Source: Bacteroidota bacterium
GTDB taxonomy: Bacteria > Bacteroidota > Bacteroidia > Chitinophagales > Chitinophagaceae
Length of the DNA: 9,714 nt
Assembly (NCBI GenBank): GCA_023391015.1
Contig: JAEWBT010000106.1
Span: 1 to 9,714, forward strand
Reading direction: 5' to 3'
Of the stretch, positions 1-5,690 are shown one piece after another; the stretch's first letter is position 1, and each line of letters opens with the position of its first letter. The notes below the pieces were generated by a model. That model ran no database searches. It had not been told where the DNA came from and was given only the letters and a program-made list of their open reading frames with translations. The position numbers were made by a program, and so were the translations under genes.

Positions 1-951
1 AACATGGACGATATCTTCTCCAACTTCGGCGATATTTTCGGCGGCGGTGGCGATGATATCTTTGGCTCTTTCTTTGGTGGACAGCGCGGCGGTGGCGGCG
101 GGCGGGGCCGGGGAACCCGCGGCTCCAACCTGCGCGTGAAGCTGAAGATGAGCTTTGCCGAAATCGTTTCCGGTGCCCACAAAAAGATTAAGGTAAAAAA
201 ACAAGTGGTCTGCAAGCCCTGCGAGGGCAGCGGCGCCAAAGACAAATCTTCCATCCAAACCTGCCAGACCTGCGGCGGGCGCGGACAAGTACAGCGCGTG
301 CAGCAAACCTTTCTGGGTGCAATGCAAACGGTAACCACTTGCCCTACCTGTCACGGACAAGGCACTTCCATCACGGCACAGTGCAGCAATTGCCGGGGCG
401 AAGGACGCGTTTTTGGTGAAGAAACACTGGGCCTCGACATTCCGGCGGGCGTGCAGGAAGGCATGCAGCTTTCGATGGGCGGCGCGGGCAATGCCGGTGA
501 GCGCGGCGGACCGGCGGGCGATTTACTGATTCAGATTGAAGAAGAAACCCATCCGCACCTCACCCGTTCCGACATGGACGTAATTCATAAACTTCAGGTG
601 TCCTTCCCGGATGCTGTTTTGGGAACCAAAGTAGAAGTGCCCACCATCGATGGGCGTGCCAAGATTACCATTCCGGCAGGCACCCAAAGCGGTAAGGTTT
701 TCCGTCTCAAGGGCAAAGGATTTCCGGCTTTCCAGGGCTATGGCCGTGGCGATGAACTGGTAGAAGTGGCGGTTTTCAGTCCGCAGAATGTTTCGGCAGA
801 AGAAAAAGAACTGCTTGAGCGAATGCGGGCTTCCAAATCCTTCCACCCTGCCAAAGGCCCGGATTATTATACCCCGCAGGCAGACGAAAAAGGCGAGGAA
901 GAAAAAGAAGGCAAAGGCTTTTTCGACAAACTCAAAGACGCCTTTAGCTAA
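1..951 (+). CDS. dnaJ: Chaperone protein DnaJ (type I Hsp40), 3' part
   Basis: This is the C-terminal part of a type I DnaJ, the co-chaperone that delivers unfolded clients to DnaK and stimulates its ATPase in the cytoplasm. The frame is open to the window edge; the ATG at position 4 is internal, so the true start and the J domain (with HPD) lie upstream. Counting from that Met, residues 1-40 are the Gly/Phe-rich linker. The zinc-binding domain has four CxxCxGxG motifs: C70/C73, C87/C90, C113/C116 and C127/C130. The two client-binding beta domains follow, including GFPAFQGYGRGD near 239-250. The tail is charged and Lys/Glu-rich (about 293-315). All eight zinc-ligand cysteines are present. Nothing suggests decay, and a strong terminator follows 18 bp after the stop. 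CbpA-type proteins are excluded because they lack the zinc region. Confidence 0.97.
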   Translation, partial: NMDDIFSNFGDIFGGGGDDIFGSFFGGQRGGGGGRGRGTRGSNLRVKLKMSFAEIVSGAHKKIKVKKQVVCKPCEGSGAKDKSSIQTCQTCGGRGQVQRVQQTFLGAMQTVTTCPTCHGQGTSITAQCSNCRGEGRVFGEETLGLDIPAGVQEGMQLSMGGAGNAGERGGPAGDLLIQIEEETHPHLTRSDMDVIHKLQVSFPDAVLGTKVEVPTIDGRAKITIPAGTQSGKVFRLKGKGFPAFQGYGRGDELVEVAVFSPQNVSAEEKELLERMRASKSFHPAKGPDYYTPQADEKGEEEKEGKGFFDKLKDAFS

Positions 952-969
952 AGAGGATTTTCAAGTAAC

Positions 970-1021
970 AAAAAGCGAAGCGGGTCTGTTTTTTCCGGAA
1001 AACAGACCCGCTTCGCTTTTT
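970..1021 (+). terminator. Strong rho-independent terminator after dnaJ
   Basis: The 22-bp arms 971-992 and 999-1020 are perfectly complementary, and an outer A-T pair (970/1021) extends the stem to 23 bp. The loop is TTCCGG. The right arm ends in a T tract (CTTTTT), and the left arm begins with an A tract. The stem could also terminate leftward transcription arriving from the convergent glycosyltransferase genes, because the A/T tracts are symmetric. The tip holds the palindrome TTTTCCGGAAAA, which contains the decamer repeated elsewhere in the window. Confidence 0.92.
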
Positions 1022-1067
1022 AGATTTCCGGAAAAAGGATTTGGGATATAACGTAAATTTTGTATGC

Positions 1068-1168
1068 GGGCTTCGACAGGCTCCCCCTGACACTTAATTT
1101 CTAAACAGTAAATGATGACAGCGACTGTGTCACCGGGAGCTTGTCGAAGGGCGGGCTTGTCGAAGGGC
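1068..1168. repeat. CTTCGACA-type dispersed inverted repeat
   Basis: The arm at 1068-1093 (GGGCTTCGACAGGCTC...TGACAC) is matched by the reverse complement of 1127-1152 at 21 of 26 positions, with a 33-bp spacer. A direct copy of part of the right arm, GCTTGTCGAAGGGC, occurs at 1139-1152 and again at 1155-1168. The CCCTTCGACAAGCTC...GTGACA sequence is a familiar short intergenic repeat in many bacterial genomes; I recognise it from general knowledge and have not searched for it. It encodes nothing visible. Confidence 0.7.
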
Positions 1169-1298
1169 CGTAGCCTATTGCTGCCTTAAAGCAAACGGAG
1201 ACTATATCCAGGATAAACAGTTGAAGCCCAACTATACTAAAACGAGACGTATATATTGTATGATAAATTTCTTGCTGACAAGGAATTGAAAAGTCGAT

Positions 1299-1529
1299 GC
1301 ATCAGCTAAAAATGATATAGTACCAGCTCCAAATGGCTATGTACCAACAAAAAATGGCATGGTACCAACCCTAAATGGGGATGTACCAGCAAAAGATGAT
1401 ATAGTTCCGGCTCTGGATGACTATGTACCAGTAAAAAATCACATAGTACCAGCTAAAAATGGTTGTGTACCATTCAAAAGTGGCAGTGCAGGACTGAAAT
1501 GCGGTTCAGGACCAAGATGCCGGCTATTT
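1299..1529 (+). repeat. Degenerate 21-bp tandem repeat array (about 11 units)
   Basis: The best units start at 1320, 1341, 1362, 1383, 1404, 1425, 1446 and 1467. Each begins GTACCA (once GTTCCG) and continues roughly GCTAAAAATGG plus a variable end. Decayed units flank them at 1299-1319, 1488-1508 and 1509-1529. The period is exactly 21 bp, with no insertion or deletion. In one forward frame the units read as the heptad V-P-x-K/L-N/D-x-x. That frame is open from 1290 to 1682, although the last 131 bases overlap the 3' end of the glycosyltransferase gene on the other strand. The only ATG in this frame within the array is at 1359, inside the third unit, and no ribosome-binding site is visible. 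I therefore annotate a repeat array and do not call a gene. It could be a minisatellite or the remnant of a repetitive peptide gene. Confidence 0.85.
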
Positions 1530-1551
1530 TCTTTTTTACAAGGCAGCGCTC

Positions 1552-2265
1552 TTACTTCGCCCAAAGGTTATACTTCAGAATGCACCAGATGGCCCGGAAG
1601 CCATCCTTCCAGCCAATTTTTTTGCCTTCTTCATAGGTGCGGCCATAATAGGAAATCCCTACCTCGTAAATCCGGACTTTAGGAATGCGGCTGACTTTGG
1701 CGGTTACTTCCGGCTCAAAACCAAAGCGTTTTTCTTCCAGCTTCAGGCTCTGCACCAGGTCGCGGCGAAACAGCTTGTAGCAGGTTTCCATGTCGGTCAG
1801 GTTTAGGTTGGTCATCATGTTGCTCAGGCTCGTCAGCCAGCGGTTGCCGATAGAATGCCAGAAAAACAAAACCCGGTGTGGGTTGCCACCCATAAACCGT
1901 GAGCCATAGACCACATCTGCAAAACCATCGAGAATAGGTTTGAGGAGCAGGTTGTATTCCTGGGGGTCATACTCCAGATCGGCGTCCTGAATCACAACAT
2001 AATCGCCGGTGGCCTCGCGGATGCCGGTGTGCAGCGCGGCGCCCTTGCCCATATTAACCTCGTGCTTCCGGTATTGGATGCCCAAGTCTGGATGCGCTGC
2101 TGCGTAGGCCAGAATCGCCTCTTCTGTATTGTCTTTAGAGCAATCATTAACGATGATTACCTCTTTCTGCATCTCCCCGATAAGGTTCACGGCCCGGAGC
2201 CGGTCCAGAATCCGGTGGATGGTTGCGCCTTCGTTGTAGGCGGGAATAACGATTGAAAGAACCAT
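1552..2265 (-). CDS. Family 2 glycosyltransferase, DPM1-like (polyprenyl-phosphate sugar synthase type)
   Basis: This 237-residue cytoplasmic GT-A enzyme probably transfers a sugar from a nucleotide donor to polyprenyl phosphate or a similar acceptor; the sugar is not deducible. Motifs in order: SIVIPAYNEG (4-13), IIVNDCSKDNT (37-47), the metal-binding acidic motif QDADLEYDP (93-101, D94 and D96), VVYGSRF (118-124), LTDMETCYKLFRR (156-168), FGFEPEVTAK (181-190) and YGRTYEEGKKIGWKDG (207-222). It has no C-terminal membrane anchor. The frame extends upstream to a GTG at 2331. I chose the ATG at 2265 because the domain begins at once there and it leaves a 14-bp gap after the upstream gene, whereas the GTG would overlap that gene by about 50 bp. 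It is the second gene of a pair with the membrane protein. No convincing terminator was found after its stop. Confidence 0.9.
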   Translation of the reverse strand: MVLSIVIPAYNEGATIHRILDRLRAVNLIGEMQKEVIIVNDCSKDNTEEAILAYAAAHPDLGIQYRKHEVNMGKGAALHTGIREATGDYVVIQDADLEYDPQEYNLLLKPILDGFADVVYGSRFMGGNPHRVLFFWHSIGNRWLTSLSNMMTNLNLTDMETCYKLFRRDLVQSLKLEEKRFGFEPEVTAKVSRIPKVRIYEVGISYYGRTYEEGKKIGWKDGFRAIWCILKYNLWAK

Positions 2266-2279
2266 GAAAAAGACAGAAA

Positions 2280-3725
2280 CTAAACGTGTGGAGCATTTTC
2301 GGCGGCTTTCAAACGCCGTTGTTGCAGCCACAGAAGGGGAAGCGGGCTAAAGTAAAGTAAGGGAAAAAGAACGTAGCGCAGTAGAATGGGGTGGGCAAAA
2401 GCCAGCAGCAAAACCGTTAGGATATAAAAGGAAGCCAACAAGAAACCCGCTAACGGCTGCGCACCAGGTTGTGGAAGACGGCGAAGGCTGCGAAGGTAAA
2501 AGATTAGGAGCAACACCGCTGCCAGTATCGTTAAAACAGATAACACTGCGTGAACGCCTTCCATGGCTTTTACGGTGCGGTGAAGTAGGCCGGGAATTCG
2601 TTCTGCCTTTTTACCGTCTTTTTGATACCCCAAAAATGCGGCCTGTTCCGGCAGGAGTGGCGTTCCGTAAACATCATACGCTTCCAGGGTTTCTGCCGAG
2701 GGGAAGAAAAAAGAAGCCAGGTTGGGGCCATAAAAATACCGGAAAAAAGCGCCCGGATACCGCATAATCAGTGCCTTGCCAAAGTCGTTGTAGAAACCGG
2801 AAATCTGCCACCAGCCTTGCATATAGTCCGGGTAACGCCCCTGCGAAAGCCGGTAAAAAAGGTATTGTTTTAAGGGTCCTTGCCGCGCCCATAAAAACTG
2901 ATCGGTGGGCGTGAGACCCACATGCGGCACGGAATCGATAGTAGCCCGCACCAGCTGATCCAGTTCCTTTTCCTCCGGCTCTTCCCAATCCGTAGCATCC
3001 ACATCGCCGCTGTAATACACATGGAGGGCATTGTTGGCCATGGCCCAGCCGCCAAAGCCGGAAAGGCGTGCCTCGCCGGTATGAATTTCTGCTTTTTGAG
3101 CCGCTGCGGTATACAGCATGGCAAAAACCAAAAGCGAAGCGCCGGCATACAGTGCTTTCCGGCCCAGACTCAGTGAAGTAAGCCACACCGCTGCCGCACC
3201 GAAAAACGGATAATAGATGGCGTTGTAGCGCAGGTAAAAAAGACCGATGAAAGCAGCCACATGAATTGCCAGCATCAGCCATTTTCGGTCGGGCAAAAAG
3301 AAAAAGCGCAAGAGCGTTGCCAGCCACACCGCCGAAAGCGAAATGAACAGGCTGTCGGGGCTAATGAGATTGAAAATAAACCAGGCCAGCGGGTTAAACA
3401 GAATCAATACATAACACACGATGCGCTGCCAGCCAATCAGATTCCAGATGCGGAAAAGGGTTTTGCAAAAGAAAATGGCTGCGGCTACATGAACGGCAAA
3501 CTGGATAAAAACAATCCCAAAATGATGCGCGCCCCAATCATGCGCCGCCATCAGAAAATGGGTATAACCCAGGGGCCGAAAGGCGATTGGAAGGTCCTGA
3601 AGGCCCCACTGAATGTAGTTGGTGGAATCCAGAAAAACATCGGGATAGGGGTACAGGCTTTTAAAGAGCGCAAACAAAAGGAGCGATACAATCCATGGCC
3701 AGTTGTTTTTAAGAAAAGCATTCAT
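2280..3725 (-). CDS. Multi-pass membrane protein, probable GT-C-type glycosyltransferase
   Basis: This is a predicted inner-membrane protein of 481 residues. Hydrophobic segments include about residues 9-23, 70-87, 101-121, 124-144, 149-167, 172-187, 194-208, 393-412 and 424-466. A large hydrophilic, probably periplasmic stretch (about 210-390) lies between the last two blocks. The first loop is acidic (PDVFLDSTNYIQW, about 28-40) and is followed by RPLGYTHFL (50-58), which resembles the R-P-x-G-Y-P motif of GT-C enzymes. The last segments contain LLRYVLFP. These features, and the GT2 gene 14 bp downstream, suggest a transferase using a polyprenyl-phosphate sugar. I do not recognise a named family. 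A TTG at 3734 could extend the frame by three codons, but it lies inside the likely -7 promoter box, so the ATG at 3725 is preferred. Confidence 0.72.
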   Translation of the reverse strand: MNAFLKNNWPWIVSLLLFALFKSLYPYPDVFLDSTNYIQWGLQDLPIAFRPLGYTHFLMAAHDWGAHHFGIVFIQFAVHVAAAIFFCKTLFRIWNLIGWQRIVCYVLILFNPLAWFIFNLISPDSLFISLSAVWLATLLRFFFLPDRKWLMLAIHVAAFIGLFYLRYNAIYYPFFGAAAVWLTSLSLGRKALYAGASLLVFAMLYTAAAQKAEIHTGEARLSGFGGWAMANNALHVYYSGDVDATDWEEPEEKELDQLVRATIDSVPHVGLTPTDQFLWARQGPLKQYLFYRLSQGRYPDYMQGWWQISGFYNDFGKALIMRYPGAFFRYFYGPNLASFFFPSAETLEAYDVYGTPLLPEQAAFLGYQKDGKKAERIPGLLHRTVKAMEGVHAVLSVLTILAAVLLLIFYLRSLRRLPQPGAQPLAGFLLASFYILTVLLLAFAHPILLRYVLFPLLYFSPLPLLWLQQRRLKAAENAPHV

Positions 3726-3731
3726 GCAAGG

Positions 3732-3739
3732 CAAATATA
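3732..3739 (-). promoter_or_regulatory. Bacteroidota -7 box for the membrane protein/GT2 pair
   Basis: The minus strand reads TATATTTG, an exact match to the Bacteroidota -7 consensus TAnnTTTG. It ends six bases before the ATG at 3725, so the transcript would have a very short leader or none. I see no clear TTG at the expected -33 distance, so this rests on one box and on its position. Confidence 0.5.
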
Positions 3740-3849
3740 ATCGCTGCTTCAGGAAAGCTAAAAGGCGGCGTGGAAGCGTTTATTCCGGCAAAGCCTGAAA
3801 CATTTCACAGGCTCTGGATATTTTAACCAAACTGGCGGAAAAGGGTACC

Positions 3850-3857
3850 TAAATTTG
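3850..3857 (+). promoter_or_regulatory. Bacteroidota -7 box for the secreted nuclease
   Basis: TAAATTTG matches TAnnTTTG exactly and lies 15 bases before the ATG at 3873. The bases between are AT-rich (TAGGATAAATATTTT), with no Shine-Dalgarno sequence, as is common in this phylum. A -33 TTG is not evident. It lies back to back with the box at 3732-3739, leaving about 110 bp between the two. Confidence 0.5.
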
Positions 3858-3872
3858 TAGGATAAATATTTT

Positions 3873-5075
3873 ATGTTCCGGAATTTCGGCCTGTTCTTCT
3901 TTTTCTTTTCTTTATTGCAATCGGTCGCTGTTAAGGCCCAAAATTTGCCCGACAGCTTCCGGGTTGTAACCTGGAATCTGGAGTGGTGGGGGGCTGGCAG
4001 CAGCACCAACGCCGGCCTGCAGGTATCGAAAACCGAAACGCTGCTTACCACCATCAACGCCGATTTCTATGGCTTTCAGGAAGTGGTGAATACAGATTCA
4101 TTTGTCAACCTTGTAAACCGATTGCCCGGCGGCCCCTGGGCAAGTGTCGTTTCGCCTTACGGGAGTGCTGCGCCCAATCCGCAGAGCCCCAATTATCCTT
4201 CGGCTCAAAAGCTCGCTTTTATGTACCGGCCTTCGCAGTTCCGGAACGTTCGCTCACGGGCGTTTATCAACGGCCATCCGTACGCCTACGGCGATTTTGC
4301 GTCCGGGCGCTACCCCATGTTGGTAGAAGGCGAACTGAAATGCAGTGACCACTCCTGGCGACCGATGGCTTTTATTGTGTTGCACGCCAAAGCCATGTCC
4401 GACAACAGCTCCTGCAACCGCCGCGAAGAAGGCGCTTACCTCCTCAAAGACTCGCTCGACCGGAAATTCCGGGGCAAAGATTTTCTGATTCTGGGCGATT
4501 TCAACGACGATCTGGACACCAGCATTTGCAACGACCGGACCTTTGGTGCCTACGACAATTTTGTGCGCGATTCCGTGGGGCCGTATTCCTATAATTGCCT
4601 GACGCTGCCTATCAGCCTCGCCGGGGAGCGCAGCAGCGATCATTACTCAAGCCTCATTGACCATTTTATTGCCTCCCGGCCTTTTGCACGGTATTATGTG
4701 GGCGAAAGCGCCCGGTCGTTGCGTTCCCTGGCCAATGCCACAGTTACGAGCTACACCAGCGATGTGTCTGACCATTATCCGGTACAAACAACTTTTTACC
4801 GCCCGGCCAGTGCACTTTCGGTAGAAAATCCGTTCCAAAACGAAACGCTTTACGCCGTTTTCCCAAATCCCGTTCAAAGCCGCTTGCAGGTGAAAGGGCT
4901 TTCCGCTCTGGCTGCTTTTGGGGTGATTGATCTGTCGGGCCGCACGATGTTGGCAGGTGTTTTGGATGCCGCACAGCCCACTTTTAGCGTCGAAAACCTG
5001 TCGTCCGGAACTTATCTGTTGCAATTGAGCGTTCCAAACGCACCGGCACAATGGTTCCGGTTTGTGAAAGAGTAG
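3873..5075 (+). CDS. Secreted endonuclease/exonuclease/phosphatase-family nuclease with T9SS sorting domain
   Basis: This 400-residue exported, probably metal-dependent phosphodiesterase is most likely an extracellular or surface DNase. A signal peptide spans residues 1-22 (a phenylalanine-rich core, then VKA before Gln23). The EEP fold shows VVTWNLEWWG (N35), YGFQEV (E70), FIVLHAKA (H171), FLILGDFNDD (D209, N211), LIDHFIAS (D263) and the terminal catalytic pair SDH (D300, H301), so the full catalytic set is present. From about 322 the protein has the type IX sorting domain: a VFPNPV motif (329-334), then VIDLSGRTML, LSSGTYLLQL and a short final strand. The protein should cross the outer membrane through the Por system. 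It stands alone, divergent from the glycosyltransferase pair. The substrate is not shown: EEP proteins also include sphingomyelinases and phosphatases, but the WNLEWW and GDFND motifs fit nucleases best. Confidence 0.9.
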   Translation: MFRNFGLFFFFFSLLQSVAVKAQNLPDSFRVVTWNLEWWGAGSSTNAGLQVSKTETLLTTINADFYGFQEVVNTDSFVNLVNRLPGGPWASVVSPYGSAAPNPQSPNYPSAQKLAFMYRPSQFRNVRSRAFINGHPYAYGDFASGRYPMLVEGELKCSDHSWRPMAFIVLHAKAMSDNSSCNRREEGAYLLKDSLDRKFRGKDFLILGDFNDDLDTSICNDRTFGAYDNFVRDSVGPYSYNCLTLPISLAGERSSDHYSSLIDHFIASRPFARYYVGESARSLRSLANATVTSYTSDVSDHYPVQTTFYRPASALSVENPFQNETLYAVFPNPVQSRLQVKGLSALAAFGVIDLSGRTMLAGVLDAAQPTFSVENLSSGTYLLQLSVPNAPAQWFRFVKE

Positions 5076-5081
5076 GCTCTG

Positions 5082-5105
5082 GAGGGCTATTCAAGCCTTT
5101 ATTTT
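5082..5105 (+). terminator. Possible weak terminator after the secreted nuclease
   Basis: GAGGGCT (5082-5088) can pair with AGCCTTT (5094-5100) around a five-base loop, using two G-U pairs; ATTTT follows. The stem starts seven bases after the stop codon, which is a natural place for a terminator. The stem is short and the T tract is poor. Confidence 0.35.
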
Positions 5106-5234
5106 GGGGAAATTTCCGGAAAAAAGCCGACCAGCACAGGCGGCTCAAACCCATTAGTCAGTGAGTGTTTGTTGGGTTCTATCACAGTCCGTTTCCGGGA
5201 AGGGAATCGGCCTTCAACTCTTTCGTTATTTTTT

Positions 5235-5320
5235 GTTTTGTCACCCTGCCCAAAGGCAGGGTCTCCTCATTACAGGGTCTTCTTTCCTGTGAGATTCCGC
5301 CTTTGGCGGAATGACAAAAC
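5235..5320. repeat. Inverted repeat whose arms each form a hairpin
   Basis: The arm at 5235-5265 starts GTTTTGTCA and ends GTCTC. The arm at 5291-5320 is its inverted partner (GAG...TGACAAAAC). Inside the left arm is a perfect 8-bp hairpin, ACCCTGCC with GGCAGGGT. Inside the right arm is a different perfect 8-bp hairpin, ATTCCGCC with GGCGGAAT around TTT. The outer sequences are conserved, while the two stems differ and still pair. This resembles the short dispersed hairpin repeats carried between genes in many bacteria. No coding function is visible. Confidence 0.7.
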
Positions 5321-5433
5321 AGGAGGGTATAATTGTCTGGGCGAATCTTGGATGCATCGTTGGTCTTTCCCATCGCATCTCCCCATTAAGTACCAGCGAG
5401 AAAATAGTTGGTAGTAAGCTCTCGACATTTTGA

Positions 5434-5520
5434 GGGTCATTGCGAGGAGGAACGACGAAGCAACCTGCACATAGTGCTGCATTTTGTGCTGGGTCCTTCA
5501 CTCCACTCGTAATGACTCCC
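5434..5520. repeat. GTCATTGCGAGG-type dispersed inverted repeat
   Basis: The left arm begins GGGTCATTGCGAGGAGGAAC (5434) and continues ACGACGAAGCAACCT. The right arm (5491-5520), read in reverse complement, begins GGGAGTCATTACGAGTGGA. The arms match well only over their outer 11-15 bases. The spacer holds ATAGTGCTGCATTTTGTGCT. GTCATTGCGAGG...CGAAGCAA is a familiar intergenic repeat in diverse bacteria; I rely on general recognition, not a search. Confidence 0.65.
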
Positions 5521-5640
5521 ATTTGTGACCATCAACAAATGGTTTGGAAGTACTTAACCAAAAAGAATGCATCGTCGCAGCAACCGTTTAAATGCTTAAA
5601 GTGTAGCGCGTTCAGTAGTGTGGCCCGGAGGCTAATTTTT

Positions 5641-5670
5641 TCTGTGAAAATCTGCGCGAATCTGTGAGCC
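5641..5670. repeat. Three 10-bp direct repeats (TCTGTGAAAA type)
   Basis: Three consecutive units read TCTGTGAAAA, TCTGCGCGAA and TCTGTGAGCC, ending 20 bp before the stop codon of the histidine kinase gene on the other strand. The element is short and may be the edge of another dispersed repeat. I see no transcription terminator for the kinase gene in or beside it. Confidence 0.45.
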
Positions 5671-5690
5671 AAAAAGTCTCCTTCTATTTG

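Larger units (their letters stand above)
5076..5690. other. Gene-free region of about 615 bp with clustered repeats
   Basis: I find no credible gene here. The open frames are short, have no recognisable composition and run through the repeat elements. It holds the weak terminator at 5082-5105, a TTTCCGGAAA copy at 5113, a small AGCCG/CGGCT hairpin (5125-5145), the two inverted-repeat elements at 5235-5320 and 5434-5520, and the decamer triplet at 5641-5670. Both flanking genes end here (convergent), so it needs no promoters. Confidence 0.7.

Noticed and set aside
523..1051. Open frames overlapping dnaJ in other frames or on the other strand
   Set aside because: dnaJ is clearly the coding frame. 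These frames lack domain features, and one runs into the terminator.
1299..1529. CRISPR array
   Set aside because: The 21-bp units abut directly with no unique spacers, and no cas genes are present.
1359..1682. A 107-residue protein gene over the 21-bp repeats
   Set aside because: The only ATG lies inside the third repeat, no ribosome site is seen, and the last 131 bases run antisense through the 3' end of the glycosyltransferase gene. A multi-core modified-peptide precursor was considered, but there is no modifying enzyme nearby.
2266..2331. Upstream GTG start for the GT2 gene
   Set aside because: It would add 22 residues with no family similarity and overlap the preceding gene by about 50 bp.
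5390..5408. A stray copy of the 21-bp repeat (GTACCAGCGAGAAAATAG)
   Set aside because: Only the first eight bases match well, there is no tandem neighbour, and it could be chance.
5620..5641. Terminator-like hairpin TGGCCCGGAGGCTA followed by ATTTTTT
   Set aside because: The stem is five pairs including G-U, and no gene on that strand ends within 500 bp upstream.
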